Source: an uncultured Latescibacterota bacterium
GTDB taxonomy: Bacteria; Latescibacterota; UBA2968; UBA8231
Direction: 5' to 3'
Assembly: GCA_958295495.1 (NCBI GenBank)
Contig: OY282352.1
Location: 2,666,001 to 2,730,000, forward strand
Length of the DNA: 64,000 bases
The position numbers were made by a program, and so were the translations under genes. Of the stretch, positions 36,254 through 45,255 are shown one piece after another. Below the pieces are notes generated by a model. The model saw nothing but the letters and a program-made list of their open reading frames with translations, searched no databases and had not been told where the DNA came from. Within the stretch, counting starts at the first letter, position 1, and every line of letters begins with the position of its first letter.

Positions 36254-38462
36254 AGAGCAGCATTTTGCCATTGAGGGCATGCACTGCGCTGGCTGCGTAC
36301 GGCAGGTCGAGCAGCAGGTGTCTGGTTTGGTCGGCGTTGAAGTGGCTGACGTGAACTTGGCGACCGAGCAGATGGCCGTGCGCTTTGATCCGGCGGCTGT
36401 AGATGAGGAAAGCATTGCAGCGGCCGTGGCAAAAGCGGGATTCCGGGCGCGGCTGCAAGCTCCAGAAGCCGCAGGCGCGGCCAGGCGACAGGAGCGCAAG
36501 CGGGCCGCGCTCGCCGCGCAGGCGGGTGCGCTTCGCTGGGCAGTTGTGTTTTGGCTGCCGCTCTTCGCGGTGGAGATGGCCGAGCAGATGGGTGCGCCCG
36601 TTGCCGAGGCCCTGTCCTTGGCCCAGCATCCGCTGCGGGTGGGCGTTTTGCACCTGCTGTTCGCGCTGCCGGTGCTGTGGATTGGCCGCCAGATCTACGC
36701 CGAGGGCGGGCAGGCTCTGTGGAAGGGCCGACCCAACATGTTTTCGCTAATCGCCATTGGCACGGCTGCGGCGTGGCTCTACAGTGCTTGGGGTTTGGGG
36801 GCCGTTGCCGTGGGCGCGACCGCGGCGTTTGACTCCTATTTCCCGTCGGTTGCGACGATCGTCACCCTGATGCTGATGGGCCGCTATCTCGAAGCGCGCT
36901 CGCGGTTGCGGGCCGAGGCGGCCATAGGGGGCCTGCTGCAACTCAAACCCGACAAGGCCGCGCTGGTGACAAGCGCTGGGGAGCGAGAAATTGCGGCCGA
37001 CGCCATCGCGGTGGGCGACTGCCTGCGCGTGCGCCCGGGCGAGCGCATTCCAGCCGACGGCGAAGTCATCGAAGGAAATTCTACGGTGGATGAATCGCTG
37101 CTGACCGGCGAGTCGCTGCCCGTGGCCAAGGCCCCGGGCGATGAGGTGACCGGGGGCAGCCTCAACGGCGCGGGTGCGCTCGTGGTGCGCGCAACGCGCG
37201 TGGCCGGGGACGCGCTGCTGATGCAGATGGTGCGCTTAGTCGAGGCCGCGCAGGCCGGCAAAGCGCCGATTGCCCGCTTGGCCGATGTCGTAGCCGGGTA
37301 TTTCGTGCCGGCGGTACTGGCCTTGGGCGCGGTGGCCGCGGTGGGTTGGCTGTGGGCCGGGGAGGGCCTGAGCTTTGCATTGCAGGTCTTCGTGGCCGTG
37401 TTGATCATCGCCTGCCCGTGCAGCTTGGGCTTGGCCACGCCGGCCGCCATCATGGTCGGCACGGGCCGCGGTGCCCAGCTCGGCATCTTGTTCAAAAGCC
37501 CAGAAGTGCTGGAAACGGCGCACAAAGTGGATGGAGTGGTGCTGGACAAAACCGGCACGATCACCGAGGGGCGGCCGCAGGTCGTGGCGGTGGAGCCGTT
37601 CAACGGACGCCACGCCGACGAAGTGCTGAGCTTGGCCGCGGCCGTGGAGCGCGGCTCAGAGCATCCGCTGGCCGCGGCAATTGTGGCCGCGGCCGAGCGG
37701 GGCCTTGCCGTGCCGGAGGCTAGCGGAGTCGTGGCGACGCCGGGAAAAGGCGCGCAGGCCGCGGTGGAGGGCGAGGATGTGGCGGTGGGCAATAGCGCCA
37801 TGATGGCCGCGGTGGGAGTTCGCATAGACGAAGACAGCGGTCCGGCGGACGGGGCCACCGTCGTGTGGGTCGCCGTGGCCGGAGCATTGGCCGGTCGCGT
37901 GTCTTTGGCCGACCGCCCTCGCCCGCAGAGCAAGGACGCCGTGGCTCGGCTGCGCCAATGCGGCTTGGAGGTGGTGATGCTCACCGGCGACAGCCGCCCG
38001 GCCGCGGAGGCCGTGGCGCGTCAAGTGGGGATTGAGACCGTGCATGCCGGTGTCTTGCCCGCAGACAAAGCGGCGGCCGTGCAGGCCTTGCAGGCCGAGG
38101 GCCGCTGCGTAGCCATGGTCGGCGACGGGATCAACGACGCACCAGCGCTGGCCGCCGCCGATGTGGGCATGGCCTTTGCCACCGGCACGGATGTGGCGGC
38201 CGCGTCTGCTCCCGTGGTGCTCATGCACAGTCGGTTGGCGGATGTGGCGCGGGCCATTGAATTGAGCAGAGCCGTTGTGCGGACTATAAAGCAGAATTTG
38301 TTCTGGGCGTTTTTTTACAACGCCGCGGGCATTCCGGTGGCTGCGGGAGCGCTCTACCTGTTCGGCGGTCCGCTGCTCAATCCGATGCTGGCGAGCCTGG
38401 CGATGGCCTTTTCGTCGGTGTCGGTGGTGATGAACGCGCTCCGGTTGCGGCGCTTTGGCTGA
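36237..38462 (+). CDS. copA: Copper-exporting P-type ATPase
   Basis: A 741-residue inner-membrane P1B-1 ATPase pumping Cu(I) out of the cytoplasm. One N-terminal HMA domain with GMHCAGC (Cys17, Cys20), a transmembrane CPC motif at 393-395, the phosphorylated Asp437 in [16 protein letters not shown], and [14 protein letters not shown] 36237 is chosen because it starts just before the HMA domain and overlaps the stop of the temptin-like gene; the frame open from 36183 overlaps that gene more. With the RND efflux system at 19-26 kb it suggests copper stress is met by two routes. Confidence 0.93.
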   Translation: MTANSREQHFAIEGMHCAGCVRQVEQQVSGLVGVEVADVNLATEQMAVRFDPAAVDEESIAAAVAKAGFRARLQAPEAAGAARRQERKRAALAAQAGALRWAVVFWLPLFAVEMAEQMGAPVAEALSLAQHPLRVGVLHLLFALPVLWIGRQIYAEGGQALWKGRPNMFSLIAIGTAAAWLYSAWGLGAVAVGATAAFDSYFPSVATIVTLMLMGRYLEARSRLRAEAAIGGLLQLKPDKAALVTSAGEREIAADAIAVGDCLRVRPGERIPADGEVIEGNSTVDESLLTGESLPVAKAPGDEVTGGSLNGAGALVVRATRVAGDALLMQMVRLVEAAQAGKAPIARLADVVAGYFVPAVLALGAVAAVGWLWAGEGLSFALQVFVAVLIIACPCSLGLATPAAIMVGTGRGAQLGILFKSPEVLETAHKVDGVVLDKTGTITEGRPQVVAVEPFNGRHADEVLSLAAAVERGSEHPLAAAIVAAAERGLAVPEASGVVATPGKGAQAAVEGEDVAVGNSAMMAAVGVRIDEDSGPADGATVVWVAVAGALAGRVSLADRPRPQSKDAVARLRQCGLEVVMLTGDSRPAAEAVARQVGIETVHAGVLPADKAAAVQALQAEGRCVAMVGDGINDAPALAAADVGMAFATGTDVAAASAPVVLMHSRLADVARAIELSRAVVRTIKQNLFWAFFYNAAGIPVAAGALYLFGGPLLNPMLASLAMAFSSVSVVMNALRLRRFG

Positions 38463-38467
38463 AGCCG

Positions 38468-38485
38468 CTGACCACTAACCACTAT
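38468..38485 (+). repeat. Short CCACTRM-type repeat
   Basis: CTGACCACTAACCACTAT, related to the heptamer array at 19542-19583, again just upstream of a gene's ribosome-binding site. Confidence 0.4.
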
Positions 38486-38499
38486 CTTAGGAGGGCGTT

Positions 38500-39729
38500 A
38501 TGGGTACAATTATGATGGTTGGGACGTTTGACACCAAGGGCGTGGAATACGCCTTTTTGCGCGAGCAGATTTTGGCCCGCGGCCACGAAGTTCTGTCGAT
38601 GAACGCGGGCGTTATGGGCGAATGCGAAGCCTTTGCCGTGGATGTGGATGCTAGCGAGGTGGCTGCGGCTGGTGGCGCGTCGCTGGAGTCGCTGCGCGCG
38701 GCCGGCGACCGCGGGGCCGCCATGAAGGCCATGGGCGCGGGCGCGGCCAAGGTGGCCGAGCAAGGGTACGCCGAGGGCCGGTTTGCCGGCATCGTCGGCA
38801 TGGGCGGGTCCGGCGGCAGCAGCGTGGTGACCGCGGCCATGCGCGCCCTGCCGGTGGGCGTGCCCAAGGTGTGCGTTTCGACCGTGGCGTCCGGCGACAC
38901 CGCGCCTTACGTCGGCAGCAAGGACGTGGTGCTCATGCCGTCGATTGTGGATGTGGCTGGAGTCAATCGGATTTCGCGGGTAATTTTCACGCGGGCCGCC
39001 GGCGCGATCTGCGGCATGGTTGAGGCCGAGCCGGCACCGGCTGGCGCCGACAAGCCGATTGTCGCGGCGTCGATGTTTGGCAACACCACCGAATGCGTCA
39101 GCGCGTGCAACAAGGCCCTGTCGGCGAGCGGGTACGAGGTCTTGGTCTTTCACGCCACCGGCACCGGCGGCCGCACCATGGAGTCGCTCATCGACGAGGG
39201 CTTAGTGGATGCGGTGCTGGACATCACCACCACGGAGTGGGCCGACGAAGTGTGCGGCGGCGTCTTCAGCGCGGGTCCAGACCGCTTGGGCGCGGCGGGC
39301 CGAGCGGGTTTGCCCCAGCTAGTGGTTCCCGGCTGCGTGGATATGGCCAATTTTGGCGGTATGGATGCGGTGCCGCAAAAATACAAGGACGGTACGCGGC
39401 TCTTTTACGAGTGGAACCCGGAGGTGACCTTGATGCGCACCAATGCCGAGGAGAATGCGCGGATGGGCCGGATATTCGCCGCCAAGGTCAACGCCGCCAA
39501 AGGCCCGGTCGCCGTTCTCATTCCGCTCAGAGGCGTGTCGATCCTCGACGGCGATGGCGAGCTGTTTTGCGACCGCGCAGCCGACCGCGCCTTTGGCGAC
39601 GCCCTCAAAGCCAACTTGGACGGGGGCATCCTCGTCTGTGAAGTCGATCACAACATCAACGATCCAGCGTTTGCCGCCGCCGCAACCGCGCTGCTGCTGG
39701 AACTAATTGCCGAGAAAGCAGGGGAATGA
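38500..39729 (+). CDS. Tm-1-like ATP-binding domain protein (UPF0261)
   Basis: A 409-residue protein of the UPF0261 family, related to the N-terminal half of the tomato virus-resistance protein Tm-1. Motifs MMVGTFDTKGVEYAFL, GMGGSGGSSVVTAAMRALPVG and SKDVVLMPSIVDVAGVN identify it. A glycine-rich nucleotide-binding site is expected. An AGGAGGG site lies upstream of the ATG. The next gene overlaps its stop and the one after is the TIM-barrel family that forms the other half of Tm-1. The metabolic role in bacteria is not established. Confidence 0.85.
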   Translation: MGTIMMVGTFDTKGVEYAFLREQILARGHEVLSMNAGVMGECEAFAVDVDASEVAAAGGASLESLRAAGDRGAAMKAMGAGAAKVAEQGYAEGRFAGIVGMGGSGGSSVVTAAMRALPVGVPKVCVSTVASGDTAPYVGSKDVVLMPSIVDVAGVNRISRVIFTRAAGAICGMVEAEPAPAGADKPIVAASMFGNTTECVSACNKALSASGYEVLVFHATGTGGRTMESLIDEGLVDAVLDITTTEWADEVCGGVFSAGPDRLGAAGRAGLPQLVVPGCVDMANFGGMDAVPQKYKDGTRLFYEWNPEVTLMRTNAEENARMGRIFAAKVNAAKGPVAVLIPLRGVSILDGDGELFCDRAADRAFGDALKANLDGGILVCEVDHNINDPAFAAAATALLLELIAEKAGE

Positions 39730-40142
39730 TGAGCGAGAAAAAGACATTCGTACAATGCACAGACGTGGAGACCCAAGTCTTTGACTGGGGCCGGCTAAAC
39801 TGGCTTTCCGAGCCGCTGGTGACTGCGGCCGAGCACTTTAGCTGTGGCGTGGTGGAACTGGCGCCGGGCAAGGGTCACGTGCGCCACAACCATCCTTACA
39901 GCGAGGAGATTCTCTACGTGATAGAGGGCCGCGGGATCCAGACGGTGGAGTTGGCCTCGGGCACGCTGGAAAAGGAGATCGGCCCGGGGGAGCTGGTACA
40001 CATTCCGACGGCTGTGTATCACTCGACGGTCAATAATGGGGACGGCCCAATGAAGTTGATTGCCATATACGCGCCGTTTGGGCCGGAGGCCGAGTTGCGG
40101 AAGATGGAGGGGGTGCGGATAGAAAAGGCGTTAAACGGATAG
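39726..40142 (+). CDS. Cupin-domain protein
   Basis: A 138-residue single-cupin protein. The metal-binding motif GHVRHNHPYSEE provides His54, His56 and Glu60 or Glu61, and HIPTAVYHS the last histidine. It starts with ATGATG overlapping the upstream stop. Its place between the two Tm-1-type genes suggests a shared pathway, perhaps isomerisation or binding of a small sugar-acid. Function unknown. Confidence 0.75.
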   Translation: MMSEKKTFVQCTDVETQVFDWGRLNWLSEPLVTAAEHFSCGVVELAPGKGHVRHNHPYSEEILYVIEGRGIQTVELASGTLEKEIGPGELVHIPTAVYHSTVNNGDGPMKLIAIYAPFGPEAELRKMEGVRIEKALNG

Positions 40143-40151
40143 AGGGCGGCC

Positions 40152-40979
40152 ATGGCTTTTACTAGAGAAGAAGTGCTCACGAGATTGCGGCAGAACATCG
40201 CCGCTGGGGTTCCCATCATCGGCGCGGGAGCCGGCACCGGGATCAGCGCGAAGTTCGAGGAGGCCGGCGGGGTTGACTTGATTGTGATTTACAATTCCGG
40301 GCGATTTCGCATGGCGGGCCGGGGGTCGCTGGCCGGGACCATGCCCTATGGGGACGCCAATGCGATTGTGATGGACATGGCCGGGGAGGTGTTGACGGTG
40401 GTGGAGGATACGCCGGTGCTGGCCGGCGTGTGCGGGACGGATCCGTTCCGGCAGATGGAAGTGTTCTTGCCAGAGGTTGCGGCAATCGGGTTTTCCGGCG
40501 TGCAGAATTTTCCGACCGTGGGCCTGATTGACGGGTTGTATCGGCAGAACTTGGAGGAGACCGGGATGGGCTATGGGGTGGAGGTGGAGATGATCCGCAC
40601 GGCGCACGAGATGGGGTTGTTGACGACGCCTTATGCGTTTAGTCCCGCAGAGGGCGAGCTTATGGCCGCGGCCGGTGCCGACATTGTGGTGGCGCATACT
40701 GGGCTTACCACCAAGGGCGCGATTGGCGCGACGACCGCGCTGACTTTGGAGGAATCAGTGGGGGTTGTGCAGGCGATATGCGACGCGGCGCGGGGGGTGT
40801 CCGAGGAGGTGATTGTGCTGTGCCACGGGGGGCCGATTTCAGAGCCGGAGGACGCCGAGTACGTGTTGCAAAACACCCGGGGCGTCGATGGCTTTTACGG
40901 CGCGTCGAGCATGGAGCGGTTGCCGGTGGAGGTGGCCATTACCGAGCACGTAAAAAAGTACAAGGCCATCCGCTTTTGA
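40152..40979 (+). CDS. TIM-barrel PEP-hydrolase-like protein (Tm-1 C-terminal type)
   Basis: A 275-residue TIM-barrel protein of the phosphoenolpyruvate hydrolase-like family (PEP mutase superfamily). Motifs [49 protein letters not shown] and [12 protein letters not shown] are characteristic. In plants the same domain follows the Tm-1 domain in one protein. Here it is a separate gene with only a cupin gene between. The stop overlaps the TTG start of the next gene. Confidence 0.85.
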   Translation: MAFTREEVLTRLRQNIAAGVPIIGAGAGTGISAKFEEAGGVDLIVIYNSGRFRMAGRGSLAGTMPYGDANAIVMDMAGEVLTVVEDTPVLAGVCGTDPFRQMEVFLPEVAAIGFSGVQNFPTVGLIDGLYRQNLEETGMGYGVEVEMIRTAHEMGLLTTPYAFSPAEGELMAAAGADIVVAHTGLTTKGAIGATTALTLEESVGVVQAICDAARGVSEEVIVLCHGGPISEPEDAEYVLQNTRGVDGFYGASSMERLPVEVAITEHVKKYKAIRF

Positions 40980-41509
40980 TCGACACGCGCCCCTTGCGCA
41001 AGGTTGAGGTGAAGCGGCTCTTTGCAGACGCGGCGCAGCGCCATCCGCCCAAGGCCGAGCTATCCTTTCTATTGCAGAGTGTCGAAGACCCGCTCAATGT
41101 CGGCGCGATGTTTCGCATTGCCGATGCGTGCGGGGCGCGGGAGTTGGTTTTTACCGGTGTGACGCCCGTGCCGCCGCACGAGGATATTGAGCGCACGGCG
41201 CGGGGCCATGAGCGGCGGGTGGCGTGGCGGCGGATCGGGCGCATGGACGAAGCGGCTAACGCACTGCGGGACGAGGGGTATCACTTGGTGGCGTTGGAAA
41301 TGGTGCAAGGGGCCGTGTGCTATTTGGAATACGATTTCCCAGACAAAGTGTGTTTGGTCCTCGGCAACGAGACCAAAGGCGTCTATCGACAGACCTTGGC
41401 GTTGTGCGATGGGGCGGTCTATATCCCCATGTATGGGAAGGGGCCGTCGATGAATGTTCACGTGGCCGGGGCGTTGGTGGCGTATCGGGCGTTGGTGGGG
41501 AGAGAATGA
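40976..41509 (+). CDS. SpoU/TrmH-type RNA 2'-O-methyltransferase
   Basis: A 177-residue SPOUT methyltransferase. Motif 1 [14 protein letters not shown], motif 2 [11 protein letters not shown] and motif 3 [27 protein letters not shown] complete the knotted SAM site. It probably 2'-O-methylates tRNA or rRNA; the target is unknown. TTG 40976 overlaps the upstream stop. The longer frame to 40778 would lie within the previous gene, so the TTG is preferred. Another TTGA junction is at 2746. The stop overlaps an ATG whose gene seems lost. Confidence 0.85.
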   Translation: MIDTRPLRKVEVKRLFADAAQRHPPKAELSFLLQSVEDPLNVGAMFRIADACGARELVFTGVTPVPPHEDIERTARGHERRVAWRRIGRMDEAANALRDEGYHLVALEMVQGAVCYLEYDFPDKVCLVLGNETKGVYRQTLALCDGAVYIPMYGKGPSMNVHVAGALVAYRALVGRE

Positions 41510-41643
41510 TGATCGACAAAACCCAACTCATCCATCCAAGCTGGCGAAGATACCAAGCTCACCCCTTCATCAAGCGTATATGCCATAACCGACCATGCCG
41601 CCGGACAGATAAATGTGTACTTTGTGGCGCGGAGGCGTCGTAA
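41506..41643 (+). pseudogene. Possible 5' remnant of a deleted gene
   Basis: An ORF of 45 codons starting with an ATGA overlap with the TrmH gene. The first 20 codons ([17 protein letters not shown]) could be a gene start; the rest runs antisense through the end of the solute-binding protein. Weak evidence; it may not be a gene. Confidence 0.2.
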
Positions 41644-42556
41644 CCCCCCACTCAAAGCTCTCGATGGTTTTGCGGAATTGGGGCACGAACCACTGGCCGT
41701 AAAAACAGATGGCCACGCGCCCGGTCTCGAACATCACGTTTACCGAACTCTGCGCCTGCTCGGCGTAGCCCGGTGCCATGTGCCAGCGGGTAGAAAGATC
41801 GGCGGCAAACTGCAGCGCTTTGATCACTTCTGGGCTTTCGAGCAACACGCGCGTCCGATCTTCGGAGAAGATGCGCCCGCCCGACTGCCAGATCCACTGC
41901 TCTGGATTGGCGTTATTGTACACGCCAAACTGTGCGATGCGCCCCTGCTCGTCGCGCTTGGTCAAGCGCTGGGCAATGTCCACGAACTCTTCGCGCGTCC
42001 AATTGCCGTCCGGATAGGGAATCCCCGCCTCGTCAAACAGGCTCTTGTTGTAGAAAATCAAAAAGTCTGGCGACCAGTCTTTGCACAGCCCGTAGATCGG
42101 CCCTTGGCCAAAGTGCTTGCCGTCCCAGCGGTACGGCTCGACCGTTTGCGGAAAAAAGTCCTCAACGCCAACGACCTCGCTCTTTGCCAGATAGGGCTCC
42201 AAGTTGAGGAGCACCCCTTTGGACAACATGCTGCCCAAATTGGTCGGTGCCACGTAAAAGATATCGGGCGAGCGCCCCCCTGCCATCATGGTCAGCAGCA
42301 CGGTATTGAAATTCTGCTGGATGTGGATGAACTTGACCTTTATATCTGGATTGCCAGCTTCGAAGTCGGCCATGAGCTGATTGAGCATGGCCACTTCCTG
42401 CGTATTGCCCCAGCCGGCCAAGACGATCTCCGTGCGCCTACTTTCCTTTTGTGCGGACGTGTCGAGCCCCAGTAGAAGGGAGCGCGTTGTGGGCACGCTG
42501 AGCAGGCCCACAACGCCGAGGATACAAAGGCTATAGAACAGAATAGAGCGGTCCAT
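41570..42556 (-). CDS. Sugar ABC transporter solute-binding protein, C-terminally truncated
   Basis: A 328-residue exported protein of the family-1 solute-binding type. It has an N-terminal membrane or signal segment (about 6-30), then EIVLAGWGNTQEVAMLNQLMADF, MAGGRSPDIFYV and WTREEFVDIAQRLT, with FYGQWFVPQF near the end. Family members are usually over 400 residues; this one stops after GGMVGYGIYA, where the hinge-closing C-terminal part should continue. No ABC permease or ATPase is in the window. It may be non-functional. Confidence 0.75.
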   Translation of the reverse strand: MDRSILFYSLCILGVVGLLSVPTTRSLLLGLDTSAQKESRRTEIVLAGWGNTQEVAMLNQLMADFEAGNPDIKVKFIHIQQNFNTVLLTMMAGGRSPDIFYVAPTNLGSMLSKGVLLNLEPYLAKSEVVGVEDFFPQTVEPYRWDGKHFGQGPIYGLCKDWSPDFLIFYNKSLFDEAGIPYPDGNWTREEFVDIAQRLTKRDEQGRIAQFGVYNNANPEQWIWQSGGRIFSEDRTRVLLESPEVIKALQFAADLSTRWHMAPGYAEQAQSSVNVMFETGRVAICFYGQWFVPQFRKTIESFEWGVTTPPRHKVHIYLSGGMVGYGIYA

Positions 42557-42623
42557 AATTCATCTCTACGCATCTCCGATCGCGAGATGTTTGAAGGGAT
42601 TTTGACCAACCAGACGACGCGCG

Positions 42624-43535
42624 CTAGTGCTCCGGTAATATCGGAAACGACTCGATATCCCCCGCGACCGTCTCCAGCAGGGTCGCGATCTCCCGCTTGT
42701 CGCCCTCGTCCAGTGCTAGCTTGCCTGCTGGTGCCCGTTCCACCAGCGTGCTGAACACCCCGCGGCGCTTGAGGATATAGCGCATAAAGGGGTGGTTCTC
42801 GAGAATGATCAGCGGCAACAGGCGACGGTGCATTGCGCGCGCATCCTCCTCCTGCCCGGCCCACCACAGCTCGGTGATCTTGGCCAGCACATCGGCCAGC
42901 TCGCAGGCTGGCATATTGCCATTGGCGCCGCGGCACATCTCGTCGGGCAAAAACTTGCCCCCTGCCCCGCCGAAGATGCACTTGACCCGGTCACCGACCA
43001 TCTCGGCCACCTCGGCGATGTGCTTAGGACCGGGCTGCCGCTCCTCCTTGACGTATTCGACCTGCGGGATCTCGTCGACCAGTTGCGCCACCTGCTCGCC
43101 GCGCAACGGCGCGTACATATCGGCATTCTGCACCATGATCGGCCCGTCGAACACCCCGGCCAATCGCCGGTACAGGTCCATCGCCGTGGCGGCGTCGGTG
43201 CGCGCTGGCGTCATGGCGATAATCGAATCCGCCCCGGCTTTTTGCGCCGCCCGTGCATAGAGCAGCACCTGCGGCACCGAGATCCCGGAACAGCCAAAGA
43301 CCACGGGCAGGCGGCCGTTGACCTCCTCCAGCACTGCGTCTAGCCCCCGGATCCGCTCCTCCTCGCCCAAAAACCAGAACTCCCCGACCATCACCGGCCA
43401 GACGATGCCGTGCTGGCCGCTCTCGCAGCAGAAGTTGGCCACCTTCTGCAGATCGTCGATGTGGATCTCGAGGTCGTCCCCGTACGGCGTCGGCAGCAGT
43501 CCGAAGACCCCCTTCATGTCGTCAAATCGCGCCAT
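42624..43535 (-). CDS. Dihydrodipicolinate synthase/N-acetylneuraminate lyase family protein
   Basis: A 303-residue TIM-barrel aldolase-type enzyme. The Schiff-base lysine is Lys163 in EYVKEER. The usual tyrosine motif YN-x-P is replaced by QNADMYAPL (about 136-144), so the substrate differs from DapA. It may act on a sugar acid or keto acid. It lies in the same direction as a xylulokinase gene upstream and a solute-binding gene downstream, consistent with a sugar catabolic cluster. Confidence 0.8.
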   Translation of the reverse strand: MARFDDMKGVFGLLPTPYGDDLEIHIDDLQKVANFCCESGQHGIVWPVMVGEFWFLGEEERIRGLDAVLEEVNGRLPVVFGCSGISVPQVLLYARAAQKAGADSIIAMTPARTDAATAMDLYRRLAGVFDGPIMVQNADMYAPLRGEQVAQLVDEIPQVEYVKEERQPGPKHIAEVAEMVGDRVKCIFGGAGGKFLPDEMCRGANGNMPACELADVLAKITELWWAGQEEDARAMHRRLLPLIILENHPFMRYILKRRGVFSTLVERAPAGKLALDEGDKREIATLLETVAGDIESFPILPEH

Positions 43536-43620
43536 CGTTCATCCTTTCTTGTAATTTTGTCCCAGCGGAGGTCGGGCTGCCAGAAGCCAAGCTTGGTCTT
43601 CCAGCATCTTTTTAGAGGCC

Positions 43621-45183
43621 CTACGTGTGCGCTTGCTCTAGAGCGGCGTACTGGCCGACGAGGCCGTCGTACGCGGCTACGGCTCTTGGCTCCGGCTCGA
43701 TGGTTGATCCGGCGACCGGCTGGGCGAATGGCTCGACAACTTCCGCCCACGAAGGCGCGTGGCTGGATTGGTGGGCGTGGGCGGCGCGCAAGGCCGCGCC
43801 TAGGGCCGCCGCATTGGTCGTCTCGAAGCGGTGGACCGGGCAGTTGTGGACATTGGCGAAGATGCGGAGGATTTCGGCGTTGGCCGCCGCGCCGCCGGTG
43901 ACGTAGAGCGAGGAAATATCCTCGCCCATCCAGCGAGTGTGGATGCGCGAGGAAAGGGCTTGGGCCTCGATGACGGCGCGGACATTGGCCGGCGCGTCGA
44001 TGGGGTCTAGGTTTTGGCGGACGACGTTGGGCCGAGGAACTTTGGGGACGATTTCCGGCGCGAAGTACGGGAGCATGAGCGCGCCGTTGTTGCCCGGCGG
44101 TGTGGCGTGCAAGGCTTGGGTAAACTGCTGCCAGTTCATGCCGTATTGGTCGCGCACGGCCTCGCGGGCCAAGCTGCCGTTGAGATAGCAAGTCAGGGCC
44201 ATGTAGTGCGTGCCGTCGGGCGAGGCAAAGACCGCGCCTTCGCCAGCCGCGGAAGTGCGCGGCTGATCCATACAGGCGAACAGGGTGTCCGAAGTGCCCA
44301 AGCTCAGGGCGACTTGTCCCGGGGCGACGAGGCCGAGGCCGATGAGGCTGCACGGATTGTCGCCCGAAAAGGGCAGCACGAGGCAGTCGTCGGCAAAGCC
44401 GTAGCGACCCACGTAATAGGGGCTGATGGGGCCGACGGGCTGGCCGGAGGGAGCGATGGGCAGGAGTTTGGCGGCTAGGCCGGGGGCCGTAGCGTCGAGT
44501 GCGCGCGCACTCCACTGGCCGGCGGCAATGTCCATCATGTTGGTGCCGCTGCCGTCGCCGGGGTCAACGCCGACGAGCCGCCCAGCGAGCAGGCTGGCGA
44601 TGTATGAGCTGACCAAGCCGATGTACGTGGTGTCCGCGTAAGCAGCGGGTTCGGTCTGGTAAAACTTGCGAATCTGCGGGCCGCTGAAGCGCTCAAAGGC
44701 CGCGTTGCCCGTGAGCGCGAGCAGGCTTTCGCGCCCGCCGACGGCCGCTTCGATCTCGGCGCATTGCAAGGCCGTGGAAGTGTCCATCCAGATGGGGGCC
44801 GTCGGGCGGGCGAAGATGGCGGCGAGTTGGTCTTTGAGCGACTGGCCGGGCGACAGGCGCGCTAAGGCCGGGCCGGCGCTGGCGTTGAGATAGACGGTGC
44901 CGTGCTGCTGGCCGCTGCCGGCGACGGCCCGCACTGCGCTGAGATCGTGGCCTTGGTCGGCGAGCGTTTGCAGGAGCAGGTCCAATGCTTCGGCCCACAT
45001 CAAAGGTGCGCTGTGGACTGCGCCCGCGCCGAGGTCGAAGACGCCGTTGACGACCCCATAAGCGGTTTTGAAGTGCTCGTCGAAGTTGATGGACGCTTCG
45101 GCGACGATGGTGCGCTGGTCCGCGTCGATGAGCAGGCCGGTGATGGACTGAGTGCTAGAGTCGATGCCCAAATAGTTGCTCAT
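43621..45183 (-). CDS. Xylulokinase-like FGGY carbohydrate kinase
   Basis: A 520-residue two-domain sugar kinase. Motifs GIDSSTQSITGLL, AVAGSGQQHGTVYLN, PIWMDTSTALQC, LTGNAAFERFSGPQI, SLGTSDTLF and VTGGAAANAEI place it closer to eukaryotic XYLB-type xylulokinases than to E. coli XylB. It is expected to phosphorylate D-xylulose or a related ketose. ATG 45183 starts immediately before the conserved YLGIDSS; the frame extension to 45219 is dropped. Divergent from glyA. Confidence 0.85.
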   Translation of the reverse strand: MSNYLGIDSSTQSITGLLIDADQRTIVAEASINFDEHFKTAYGVVNGVFDLGAGAVHSAPLMWAEALDLLLQTLADQGHDLSAVRAVAGSGQQHGTVYLNASAGPALARLSPGQSLKDQLAAIFARPTAPIWMDTSTALQCAEIEAAVGGRESLLALTGNAAFERFSGPQIRKFYQTEPAAYADTTYIGLVSSYIASLLAGRLVGVDPGDGSGTNMMDIAAGQWSARALDATAPGLAAKLLPIAPSGQPVGPISPYYVGRYGFADDCLVLPFSGDNPCSLIGLGLVAPGQVALSLGTSDTLFACMDQPRTSAAGEGAVFASPDGTHYMALTCYLNGSLAREAVRDQYGMNWQQFTQALHATPPGNNGALMLPYFAPEIVPKVPRPNVVRQNLDPIDAPANVRAVIEAQALSSRIHTRWMGEDISSLYVTGGAAANAEILRIFANVHNCPVHRFETTNAAALGAALRAAHAHQSSHAPSWAEVVEPFAQPVAGSTIEPEPRAVAAYDGLVGQYAALEQAHT

Positions 45184-45206
45184 GGAAATGTCCTGACGTA
45201 ATTTTT

Positions 45207-45219
45207 GTGAGTTATTCAC
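45207..45219. promoter_or_regulatory. Candidate operator between xylulokinase and glyA
   Basis: Short inverted repeat GTGA-N5-TCAC in the divergent 72-base intergenic region. It is palindromic but close to what chance allows; no promoter could be fixed around it. Confidence 0.2.
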
Positions 45220-45255
45220 GCTAAATTAACAAACGCGCTGGGGAGAACAAAACCA

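Noticed and set aside
35608..36432. N-terminal extension of the Rieske protein
   Set aside because: It overlaps the temptin-like gene and copA on the other strand, and a clear ribosome-binding site marks 35607.
43514..44515. 333-codon open frame within the xylulokinase gene on the same strand
   Set aside because: Arg/Pro-rich out-of-frame shadow of a well-conserved gene.
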